Shown in pieces: positions 18,963-26,747 of a DNA stretch of 64,000 bases (the first letter of the stretch is position 1; each line of letters begins with the position of its first letter). Origin of the DNA: Fischerella sp. PCC 9431 (GTDB lineage: Bacteria > Cyanobacteriota > Cyanobacteriia > Cyanobacteriales > Nostocaceae); NCBI RefSeq assembly GCF_000447295.1, contig NZ_KE650771.1:2312469-2376468 (forward strand), given 5' to 3'. Made by a program: the position numbers and the translations under genes. Under the pieces are notes generated by a model. It searched no databases. It was given only the letters and a program-made list of their open reading frames with translations, and was not told the origin of the DNA.

Positions 18963-19775
18963 TCAACCATTCTCCGTAAAACCTGGATATAATGTCATGC
19001 CACCATCTACAAATATTGTCGTACCGTTGACATAATCAGAATCATCAGAAGCCAACCACACTGCTGCTTTGGCAATATCTGCCACATTTCCCACCCGTTT
19101 TGCCGGAATCAATTGTAGTAACTTTGCTTCAGCCTCTGGGGTATCCCAAGCTGATGTATTGATCGGAGTTTTGATTGCACCAGGAGCTATGCTGTTAACA
19201 CGAATTTTATGGGGAGCAAGTTCTTGGGCAATACTTTGCATCATCATATTAATCCCACCCTTACTAGCAGCATAATTAACATGACCCGCCCAAGGAATTA
19301 CCTCATGCACCGAACTGATGCAAATAATTTTACCTGCGGCACAAGAGATATGAGGTTGCACACCTCGACGCAAAAATTCCTTTGCTGCTTCCCTAGCACA
19401 CAAAAATTGTCCTGTCAGGTTTACCCCAATCACCGCATTCCAATGATCGAGGGTCATATCTACAAAAGCTGAGTCTTTTTGAATACCTGCATTATTTACC
19501 AGAATGTCAATTGTACCGAATTGGTTGAGTACCTGGCTGAACATTGCTTTGACTTGATCTTCTTTGCTGACATCAGCTTGGATAGCCAAAGCTTCACCAT
19601 TATTAGCTTGAATATCATCAACTATTTTTTGGGCTGACTCAGCTTCAGAATGATAGTTGATAGCTACTGCTGCACCTGAAGAAGCTAGATAGCGAGCTAT
19701 AGCTTCACCAATCCCAGAACTAGCGCCCGTGACAAGTGCTTTTTGATCTTTGAGCAGGTAAGGGGAATAGCTCAT
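18963..19775 (-). CDS. Glucose 1-dehydrogenase-like SDR
   Basis: A 270-residue classical SDR: TGASSGIG (about 17-24), DVSKEDQV, NNAGIQ, the catalytic triad in ISSVHEVIPWAGHVNYAASKGG, and APGAIKTPIN. The SVHEVIPW...NYAASKGG stretch is the pattern of Bacillus glucose 1-dehydrogenases, which oxidise beta-D-glucose to gluconolactone with NAD(P)+. It ends within a few bases of the start of the debranching enzyme gene, so both are probably cotranscribed. That supports oxidation of glucose released from glycogen, but the substrate is inferred. Start ATG 19775. Confidence 0.85.
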   Translation of the reverse strand: MSYSPYLLKDQKALVTGASSGIGEAIARYLASSGAAVAINYHSEAESAQKIVDDIQANNGEALAIQADVSKEDQVKAMFSQVLNQFGTIDILVNNAGIQKDSAFVDMTLDHWNAVIGVNLTGQFLCAREAAKEFLRRGVQPHISCAAGKIICISSVHEVIPWAGHVNYAASKGGINMMMQSIAQELAPHKIRVNSIAPGAIKTPINTSAWDTPEAEAKLLQLIPAKRVGNVADIAKAAVWLASDDSDYVNGTTIFVDGGMTLYPGFTENG

Positions 19776-20523
19776 AATGTTTCTTGTAGGATGTAAAGCT
19801 TGAGTGTTGCTAACAGCGAAAACTTATACTTTTTTCTTGTTAAGTATTTATGTGCTTAAGTGATTATAACTATACATATCGTAACTAATTTGACGAGCTT
19901 CCTCTCCTCACGAAATTGCTTGTCAAACCAACCTATAATCCAGCTTGGACAAATATTACTTTATGCATACTTAAATTTTGAGAATAATTTCTCTGATTCT
20001 GGCATTACTTTAAAGCTTTGCAGTGGCGATCGCTTCTAACTGTTGGAGGAATCAACACTTATGTCGAAAGGAATAGAAAAAATGATCTTATTTTCAATCA
20101 TGTATGAAATCTTGAAAACATAAAGCTAATAGCGCTTATTGTCTCAATAGAAATATAGGTCTCATGTTATGACAATCCAAAATTAGGAAATTCCTATAGA
20201 TTCTGGCTCGTATGTGTTTGAATCTGTCAGTTGAGAGAGTATTTATTTAGGAAAAATCAATATCTTTTTCCTGATATTGATTTTTTTTAAGAAAAATCAA
20301 TAATTTAGCTGAGTTCTAAATCACCCTTGAGATAGTGTTTTTTTTTCGATTTTTCAGACATAAGTAACTAAGACAGTTTTTGGGAGAAGAATCAATTTTA
20401 AAATTAGAAAATATTAATAAAACCCAACAATAATTTTGTGAAACACAAAATTGACTGATAATTCCGAGCAGGGTACATATCTGCGGGGTCAATTCCATTT
20501 TCTAAAATCTAAAATCGAAAATT
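19776..20523. other. Divergent intergenic region between carbohydrate block and respiratory operon
   Basis: 748 bp, AT-rich, with no gene I would accept. It must contain the promoters of the minus-strand glucose-dehydrogenase/debranching pair and of the plus-strand respiratory operon. An inverted repeat at 20252-20285 is the only strong structure. I searched for GTA-N8-TAC (NtcA) motifs and found none convincing. Confidence 0.7.
20252..20285. repeat. Perfect 13-bp inverted repeat upstream of the respiratory operon
   Basis: AAAAATCAATATC (20252-20264), an 8-nt loop TTTTTCCT, then GATATTGATTTTT (20273-20285), followed by more T's. It could be a weak terminator of an upstream transcript or a regulator-binding palindrome; AAAAATCAATA recurs just after it. 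Confidence 0.55.
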
Positions 20524-21018
20524 ATGAGCGCTCTGTCTCTCAATAGCGAAAATCTTCCGTATCCCGACCCAATACACCCGATTGTTGTCCATTTCGTAAT
20601 TGCAATGGTATTATTTTCATTCTTTTGCGATGTGGTGGGTTATTTCAGTCACAATGTGCGTTTGTTGGAGGTCGGTTTTTGGAATATATTTGTGGCGGCG
20701 ATCGCCATTTTTGTCGCCATCATTTTTGGGCAGTTTGAAGCTGGGTTAGCGCAAATATATCCAGCAGTCCAGTCTACGCTTAATTTTCACACCGTTATGG
20801 GTTGGTCACTGGGGGCGATCGTAGCGGCAATTACAGCTTGGCGATTTGTGATTCGTAACCGCAATCCGCTTAAAATACCTGCTGCTTACCTTGGTGTTGC
20901 CACATTTTTAGTTTGTCTAGTGTTATTGCAAGTATATCTGGGGAGCAAACTGTTTTGGGTATACGGTTTGCACGTTGAGCCTGTTGTCGAAGCCATGAAG
21001 CAGGGGATATCGCCATGA
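20524..21018 (+). CDS. DUF2231 membrane protein 1 of the oxidase operon
   Basis: A 164-residue protein with four predicted membrane helices and the DUF2231 hallmark HPIVVHFVIA (about residues 18-27), plus a second conserved His in FHTVMGW. Histidines at helix ends could ligate haem, but this is only an inference for the family. It is the first gene of the operon, and its end overlaps the next gene by 4 bp (ATGA), so the two are translationally coupled. The position directly ahead of a CuA-less oxidase resembles the Nostoc cox3 locus, where similar small membrane proteins precede coxB3. Confidence 0.85.
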   Translation: MSALSLNSENLPYPDPIHPIVVHFVIAMVLFSFFCDVVGYFSHNVRLLEVGFWNIFVAAIAIFVAIIFGQFEAGLAQIYPAVQSTLNFHTVMGWSLGAIVAAITAWRFVIRNRNPLKIPAAYLGVATFLVCLVLLQVYLGSKLFWVYGLHVEPVVEAMKQGISP

Positions 21019-21620
21019 ACTTGCAACTAATTGACCAATTAAGACTGAGATTAGGCGCTAACGGACTGCCCTATGAAATTCCCATGCATCCAAAACTGGT
21101 GCATCTGACATTAGGTTTATTTATTATTGCCATCTTGTTTGACATCGCAGGATCTATTTTCCCCATAGAAAAACCGATATTCAAATTCTTGGGTCTGACC
21201 GCCATTCGTTCTGGCTTCTTCGATGTTGGTTGGTACAATTTGCTAGGCGCAGCTGTTATAACTTTTTTTACAGTCGGATTTGGTTTTTTCGAGCTGCTAC
21301 TGGCAAACCCAGCAGTTAATCAAAAAAGTGATTGGGGCTTAAATCCAAGTTGGACAATGCTTTTACATGGTTTAGGTGGTATTGTATTGTTGTGGCTGAT
21401 TGTTGCCATGACGGTGTGGCGAGGTTTGCAACGCTACCACTGGCGCAAAGACGCTTCTAGACAGGTGCAGTGGTTTTACTTGTTGGTGGGTATTGCCATG
21501 ATGGGTATCTTGTATGTCCACGGCACTTTAGGCGGTCAATTGGGATCAGAATTCGGAATTCATGTTACTGCTGCTCAGTTAATCCAAGAGGGCGCAAACC
21601 CAAATATACTGCCTAAATAA
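21015..21620 (+). CDS. DUF2231 membrane protein 2 of the oxidase operon
   Basis: A 201-residue protein with four membrane helices. MHPKLVHLTLG (about 24-34) is the DUF2231 motif; a later LLHGLGG and YVHGTLGG provide further His residues near membrane boundaries. It overlaps the previous DUF2231 gene by 4 bp and ends 20 bp before the oxidase subunit II gene. Two diverged DUF2231 proteins side by side suggest a heterodimer that may deliver electrons to, or help assemble, the oxidase. That role is inferred from position only. Confidence 0.83.
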   Translation: MNLQLIDQLRLRLGANGLPYEIPMHPKLVHLTLGLFIIAILFDIAGSIFPIEKPIFKFLGLTAIRSGFFDVGWYNLLGAAVITFFTVGFGFFELLLANPAVNQKSDWGLNPSWTMLLHGLGGIVLLWLIVAMTVWRGLQRYHWRKDASRQVQWFYLLVGIAMMGILYVHGTLGGQLGSEFGIHVTAAQLIQEGANPNILPK

Positions 21621-21640
21621 ACGAGAATTTAGGAAATTTC

Positions 21641-22561
21641 ATGTCTAGATTTTTAGAATATTTACTAATAGCTGGCTTTATTGCAGTGCTGCTCGTTATT
21701 AGCCATTGGATCGGACAGCAGGCTTATTCTTGGATGCCTGTTGAGGCTACAGCAGAAGCACAAAAAGTAGATGATTTGTTTAGCTTCCTAGTCTCGATTG
21801 GTGCGTTTATTATTCTTGGGCTTTTGGGCATGATGCTATTTTCGGTACTGTTTTTTCGCGCACCAAAAAATGATTACAGCGAGGGACACCCATCTAGAGG
21901 AGATATGAAGCTAGAAATTTTATGGACGGCGACTCCTACTGTGTTGGTGTTGTGGCTAGCTTTCCAAGGACTCAATATTTATCAGCAATTAAATATTTTG
22001 GGTTTACAACAAATCGTGGAATTGCTGACACCTCTGGAATCTCAACCAGCCTATGCTGTATCAAGTGATGACCAACCTAAACCAGTTGCCGAAACTGTTG
22101 ATGTGTTCGTGAAGCAATGGGATTGGTCTTTTCGTTATCCCAATAATGTTATAAGTCCTGAATTACACTTACCAATAAATCGTCGGACTCGCCTAAATCT
22201 GCACGCTAAGGACGTACTCCACAGTTTTTATGTCCCTGATTTTCGCTTACAGCAGTATATTATTCCTGGACGCGATATTGACATTATAGTTACACCCACT
22301 CGTATAGGTAAATATAAGCTCAAAGATGCTCTCTTCAGTGGTACTTACTTTGCTTTAATGGAAGCCAATGTACAGGTTGAATCTTTAGACCAATATAACC
22401 AGTGGCTTACCCAGGCAAAACAAGAACCTCCGACTAGTAAAAATCAAGCTATTGCTGAGTATAATCAACCACCAAAAACATTGTTTAAGAGTGGCTGGTA
22501 TACTGTCGCGCCGAATCAATCTGCGATCGCCAAGGAGAATAAAGTACTAAATGACACATGA
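21641..22561 (+). CDS. ctaC: Haem-copper oxidase subunit II lacking the CuA site (ARTO/Cox3 type)
   Basis: A 306-residue subunit II with two N-terminal membrane helices (about 5-25 and 45-70) and a C-terminal cupredoxin domain. The CuA site is gone. Aligning with canonical C-x-E-x-C-x3-H-x2-M, the residues are Asp229, Leu231, Ser233, Phe237 and Met240; only the first His (His194, HSFYVPDF) and the Met remain. Without CuA the enzyme cannot take electrons from cytochrome c6 or plastocyanin in the usual way, so it is probably a quinol oxidase, as proposed for cyanobacterial ARTO. The last 11 bp overlap the subunit I gene. Confidence 0.93.
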   Translation: MSRFLEYLLIAGFIAVLLVISHWIGQQAYSWMPVEATAEAQKVDDLFSFLVSIGAFIILGLLGMMLFSVLFFRAPKNDYSEGHPSRGDMKLEILWTATPTVLVLWLAFQGLNIYQQLNILGLQQIVELLTPLESQPAYAVSSDDQPKPVAETVDVFVKQWDWSFRYPNNVISPELHLPINRRTRLNLHAKDVLHSFYVPDFRLQQYIIPGRDIDIIVTPTRIGKYKLKDALFSGTYFALMEANVQVESLDQYNQWLTQAKQEPPTSKNQAIAEYNQPPKTLFKSGWYTVAPNQSAIAKENKVLNDT

Positions 22562-24230
22562 TTCTATGGATGCAACATCTCAAAACGAGCCTGAGAATAA
22601 CTGGCGGCGATACTTCAGCTTCAGCACTGACCATAAGGTGATCGGCGTTCAGTACATGGTGACGACTTTCATTTTCTTCTTGATTGGCGGACTGTTGGCG
22701 ATGCTCATTCGTGCTGAACTGATTACACCGCAATCAAATTTGCTTGATCGTCCCTTGTACAACGGCTTGTTCACCCTGCATGGGACAATCATGATTTTTC
22801 TATGGATTATCCCGTTTAATGCAGGTATTTCTAATTACTTAGTGCCACTGATGATTGGAGCGCGGGATATGGCGTTTCCTCTGGTCAACGCCATCTCTTT
22901 TTGGATGATTCCACCAGGGGGCATTTTATTACTATCTAGCTTCTTTCTGCCTAATGGTACGGCACAATCAGGCTGGTGGTCTTATCCGCCAATTAGTCTG
23001 CAAATTCCCCCAGGTCAACCGATTAACGGTGAATTTATTTGGATTGTTAGTTTAGTCATTATCGGCATCTCTTCCATTATGGGGGCTGTTAACTTTGTCA
23101 CTACCATTTTTTGGATGCGCGCTCCAGGAATGACCTTCTTCCGAATGCCTGTGTTTGTTTGGTCAGTTCTCAGCGCCCAGTTATTGCAGCTGGTTAATTT
23201 GCCTTCTCTAACTGGTGCATTGATCCTACTGTTATTTGATCTCAATTTCGGGACGCAATTCTTCAAACCCTTAGAAAATGGCGACCCGATTATTTACCAG
23301 CATCTATTCTGGTTCTACTCTCATCCAGCAGTTTATATCATGGCGCTACCAGCCTTTGGTATTTTTGCCGAAGTTCTGCCTGCCTTTGCCCGCAATCCTT
23401 TATTTGGTTATCGGTCATTAGCTGTTGCTTCTTTAGGCATTGCTGTAGTCAGCATCTTCGTTTGGGTACATCATATGTTTACCAGTGCTACCCCTAGCTG
23501 GATGCGGATCTTGTTCATGTTTACCTCCATGTTGGTTGCCGTACCCACTGGTGTCAAGGCATTTGGTTGGACTGCCACAGTTTGGAAGAGTAAGCTGCAT
23601 TTAGAGACACCCATGCTGTTCGCGATGGGAGGCGCAGCCATGTTTCTGCTCGGCGGTGTCACTGGTGTGATGCTGGCAGCAGTACCGTTTGATATTCACG
23701 TCCACAATACATATTTTGTGGTGGGACACTTCCACTATGTTGTGTTTAACACCATCACAATGGCAATCTTCGCCGCCATTTATTTCTGGTTTCCTAAAAT
23801 TACCGGACGGATGTACGCCGAAGGTTGGGGCAAAGTGCATTTTTGGTTGACCTTTATTGGTGCTAACCTGACTTTCTTTCCTATGCTCGCACTAGGTTTA
23901 CAGGGAATGGTACGCCGAATTTCCTCTTATGACCCACAGTATCAAGGATGGAATATCGCTGCTAGTTTGGGAGCATTTTTGCTGGGAGTATCCACCCTGC
24001 CTTTTATTGCCAACATGGTAGGTTCTTTGCTATACGGACAAAGAGCAGACAAAAATCCTTGGCTGGCTACAGGACTGGAATGGACAACAACTTCACCACC
24101 ACCGCGTGATAACTTTGAAGAAATTCCGGTTGTGAAAAGACCACCTTACGATTACGGCGATCCCAAATATTCCGTCATAGAACCTACAGAGTCAGAGGAA
24201 GAGAGGCGCAGAGAAATATGGGAGAGATAA
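22551..24230 (+). CDS. ctaD: Haem-copper oxidase subunit I, A2-type
   Basis: A 559-residue, 12-helix catalytic subunit that reduces O2 and pumps protons. CuB and haem ligands are visible in HHMF and HVHNTYFVVGHFHYV. The YSHPAVY motif at residues 256-262 keeps the CuB His258 and the cross-linked Tyr262. It replaces the D-channel Glu of HPEVY with Ala260 and has the Tyr-Ser pair that defines A2-type oxidases. A charged C-terminal tail (ESEEERRREIWER) ends the protein. It overlaps the subunit II gene by 11 bp, which implies translational coupling. Start ATG 22551; ATG 22566 is possible. Confidence 0.95.
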   Translation: MTHDSMDATSQNEPENNWRRYFSFSTDHKVIGVQYMVTTFIFFLIGGLLAMLIRAELITPQSNLLDRPLYNGLFTLHGTIMIFLWIIPFNAGISNYLVPLMIGARDMAFPLVNAISFWMIPPGGILLLSSFFLPNGTAQSGWWSYPPISLQIPPGQPINGEFIWIVSLVIIGISSIMGAVNFVTTIFWMRAPGMTFFRMPVFVWSVLSAQLLQLVNLPSLTGALILLLFDLNFGTQFFKPLENGDPIIYQHLFWFYSHPAVYIMALPAFGIFAEVLPAFARNPLFGYRSLAVASLGIAVVSIFVWVHHMFTSATPSWMRILFMFTSMLVAVPTGVKAFGWTATVWKSKLHLETPMLFAMGGAAMFLLGGVTGVMLAAVPFDIHVHNTYFVVGHFHYVVFNTITMAIFAAIYFWFPKITGRMYAEGWGKVHFWLTFIGANLTFFPMLALGLQGMVRRISSYDPQYQGWNIAASLGAFLLGVSTLPFIANMVGSLLYGQRADKNPWLATGLEWTTTSPPPRDNFEEIPVVKRPPYDYGDPKYSVIEPTESEEERRREIWER

Positions 24231-24263
24231 TCGTCATTAATTTAGGGTGGATGACTGTTGACT

Positions 24264-24300
24264 AATAACTGATAACTGATAACTGATAACTGATAACTGA
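24264..24300. repeat. Heptanucleotide tandem repeat (ATAACTG)n
   Basis: About five copies of the 7-mer ATAACTG between the subunit I and III genes, the short tandemly repeated repetitive (STRR) type of heterocystous cyanobacteria. The same heptamer recurs at 58037-58074. Confidence 0.85.
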
Positions 24301-24304
24301 ATAT

Positions 24305-24973
24305 ATGAACCGTCGCACCATTTATATAGATGAAAGTCCTATCCGTTTTGAAAAATGGCGGAAATACTTACCGAATTGGCTCAAGCGTTTCCTGCCAAGT
24401 CGGGGTGGACGCGCTGAAGATCATCATGGCAAAGCAATTTTCGGGTTTACTGTGTTTTTGCTATCAGAAAGTATAATCTTTTTGAGTTTTATTTTCACGT
24501 ACATTGGCCTGCGATTGACACACTCAGGAAATTGGCTACCACCTGGTATTTCGGGACCGGAATTGTCTACCTTGGTGATTATTAACACAGTAATTTTACT
24601 TTCGAGCAGTTTTGTCATTCAACCAGCAGAAAATGCTCTTCAGCGTGGCAGATTAAAGAAATTTCGTTGGCTTTGGTTGATGACAATTGTAATGGGAACT
24701 TACTTCTTAGTTGGTCAAGGAATTGAATGGAGTAAATTGGATTTCGGATTAAGCACAGGACTAGTTGGTTCAACATTTTATGTATTAACAGGTTTCCACG
24801 GTTTGCATGTTCTTGCGGGTGTAATTCTCCAGGTAACTATGCTTGTTCGTTCATTTATTCCAGGTAATTATGACAAAGGTCATTTTGGTGCAAGTGCAAC
24901 CACTTTGTTTTGGCATTTTGTTGATATAGTTTGGGTTTTTCTCTTCTCACTTCTCTACCTTTGGCAAGCATAA
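24305..24973 (+). CDS. ctaE: Haem-copper oxidase subunit III
   Basis: A 222-residue membrane subunit with about five to six helices. Family features include KAIFGFTVFLLSESIIFLSF near the N-terminus, GQGIEW, GFHGLHVLAGV and the C-terminal WHFVDIVWVFLFSLLYLW. It completes the II-I-III set of the alternative oxidase. It is separated from subunit I by 74 bp holding the heptamer repeat, which is short enough for one transcript. Confidence 0.94.
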   Translation: MNRRTIYIDESPIRFEKWRKYLPNWLKRFLPSRGGRAEDHHGKAIFGFTVFLLSESIIFLSFIFTYIGLRLTHSGNWLPPGISGPELSTLVIINTVILLSSSFVIQPAENALQRGRLKKFRWLWLMTIVMGTYFLVGQGIEWSKLDFGLSTGLVGSTFYVLTGFHGLHVLAGVILQVTMLVRSFIPGNYDKGHFGASATTLFWHFVDIVWVFLFSLLYLWQA

Positions 24974-25019
24974 AAAATCTTTCCAAGAACAAAATCTACT
25001 TTATAAGTGAAAGTAAATT

Positions 25020-25265
25020 ATGAGATTAATAACTCAAGAATTACCAGTAGAAAATAATCCCTCAAATGGAATTCGGGAAGCTCCACCGCCTGGTCAAGAT
25101 TCACTAATTGCACGTGGTTTACAAAAAGAACAATATGTAGCTATTAGTGTTCTAGCGGTGATTGTGTTTATTGCTATTGGAATTTTTAGCCGCAGAGTTG
25201 AATATGCTATTTTGTTCGCGGTTATTCTCAGTGCTATTTTAATTGCTTTCTTTTTATTTATATAG
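25020..25265 (+). CDS. Small two-helix membrane protein of the oxidase operon
   Basis: An 81-residue protein not recognised as a named family. A polar N-terminus of about 38 residues (with PPPGQDSLIARGLQKEQY) is followed by two hydrophobic helices (about 40-58 and 60-80) separated by a single charged turn (SRRVEY). Position (46 bp after subunit III) and topology suggest an accessory subunit IV-like protein or an assembly factor for the oxidase. This is inference from context; no motif proves it. Confidence 0.7.
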   Translation: MRLITQELPVENNPSNGIREAPPPGQDSLIARGLQKEQYVAISVLAVIVFIAIGIFSRRVEYAILFAVILSAILIAFFLFI

Positions 25266-25340
25266 CAAAACCTTAATTACTCTTTAATATTTTTTTCGAT
25301 ATTTGGAAAAGGGATATAGGAATTTAGGAGAAATCATTTT

Positions 25341-26711
25341 ATGAACAGCCCAGTTTATCAAACTGTGATTGTCGGGGGTGGTTTTACCGGACTATTTACA
25401 GCCTTACATTTAGCTCACGAACATTATCCCCGCTCTGTAATTTTGATTGATCAAAATGAACGCTTTTGTTTTAAGCCGTTACTTTATGAATATTTTGATG
25501 GCGAAATGGATAGCTTTCAAGTAGTACCGCGTTTTTCGGAATTACTTCAAGGTAGCGGTGTCATCTTTGTGCAAGATACAGTGCAATCGATAGACCTACA
25601 TCAACACGAAGTCAAATTAGCTTCAGGAAATTCCTACAAATACAGTAATTTAGTATTAGCTTTAGGTAGTGTTACTGGCTATCATCAAGTCGAGGGAGCC
25701 AAAGAATATGCTCTACCTTTCTGGACACAAGCAGATGCGATCGCTCTTGATCGTCACTTACGCGACTGTTTACAAAAAGCCATTCAAACAGAAGATGCAG
25801 AACAACGCCGCCAACTATTAACAGTAGTAGTTGTTGGTGGTGGTGCATCCGGTGTAGAAATGGCAGGAACCTTAGCAGATTTTCTCCCACATTGGTATTC
25901 TGCTTTAGGAGGTAATCACAGTGAAATCCGTGTGATTCTCCTCAATCATGGTCAACAAATTCTTGATGGCGATATTAACGATCCACTACGGTCAATTGCT
26001 GAGAAAGAATTACAAAAACGCACTTTACCAATTGAAATCCTGACGGGAGCAGAAGCTACTGCTGTTTACCCGAATGCGATTGAATATAATAGTAATAATG
26101 AAGTTAAAAAATTGCCAACACACACCACAATCTGGACTGCTGGTACTTCTACTCATCCCCTAATTCAAGATTTACCAATTCCCAAAGAACATCGGGATCA
26201 TCATGGTCGTCTTTTAGTTAATCCCACGATGCAACTGCTCGAATTTCCAGAAGTATTTGCTGGTGGTGATTGTGCAGCAGTTCAGGATAATTCCCTACCA
26301 CCTACAGCTCAAGTCGCCTATCAACAAGGAGCCAATATTGCCAGTAATTTAAAAGCACTGGCTCTCGGAGAAGACCCCAAACCTGTTAAGGTTAACATCC
26401 GGGGAACTTTGTTGAAATTGGGGTTAAATGATGCTGCTGCTAACTTATTTAATATTTTTGAAGTTGCAGGCGAACCCGCACATTTAATCCGTCAAGGTAC
26501 TTATTTAACTTTATTGCCAACTCCAATTCATGACTTTGAAGCCACTACTGAATGGCTGGATGAAGAGATATTTCATCACCACCTTGATCCTCATGATGTA
26601 GGTAAAAAAGTAGTGCAAGCAGTGGAATTGGTTGGTGCTGGAGTCATTGGTGTTTTAGTTGCAAGAAAATTACTAAAAATGTTGGGAGATGAGGAGAAAT
26701 CCAAAACCTAA
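25341..26711 (+). CDS. Type II NAD(P)H:quinone oxidoreductase (NDH-2-like)
   Basis: A 456-residue flavoprotein of the NDH-2 family, which passes electrons from NAD(P)H to the quinone pool without pumping protons. Two dinucleotide folds are visible: FAD site VIVGGGFTGLFTA (about 9-21) and NAD(P)H site VVVGGGASGVEMAG (about 163-176). FAGGDCAAV (FAD-binding Asp) and the PPTAQVAYQQG quinone-site-like segment follow. A C-terminal amphipathic/hydrophobic region (VELVGAGVIGVLVARKLL) likely attaches it to the membrane. It lies 75 bp after the small oxidase gene, which makes a complete NADH-to-O2 chain within one operon. Confidence 0.9.
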   Translation: MNSPVYQTVIVGGGFTGLFTALHLAHEHYPRSVILIDQNERFCFKPLLYEYFDGEMDSFQVVPRFSELLQGSGVIFVQDTVQSIDLHQHEVKLASGNSYKYSNLVLALGSVTGYHQVEGAKEYALPFWTQADAIALDRHLRDCLQKAIQTEDAEQRRQLLTVVVVGGGASGVEMAGTLADFLPHWYSALGGNHSEIRVILLNHGQQILDGDINDPLRSIAEKELQKRTLPIEILTGAEATAVYPNAIEYNSNNEVKKLPTHTTIWTAGTSTHPLIQDLPIPKEHRDHHGRLLVNPTMQLLEFPEVFAGGDCAAVQDNSLPPTAQVAYQQGANIASNLKALALGEDPKPVKVNIRGTLLKLGLNDAAANLFNIFEVAGEPAHLIRQGTYLTLLPTPIHDFEATTEWLDEEIFHHHLDPHDVGKKVVQAVELVGAGVIGVLVARKLLKMLGDEEKSKT

Positions 26712-26747
26712 AATCCAAAATTATATTCAGTACAGAGGCTGTCTAAT

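Noticed and set aside
20316-20498. 60-codon minus-strand open frame upstream of the respiratory operon
   Set aside because: Low-complexity, AT-rich DNA with no ribosome site; it looks like chance.
20000-20523. NtcA box (GTA-N8-TAC) before the respiratory operon
   Set aside because: I scanned for the motif and found only partial matches, so no site is claimed.
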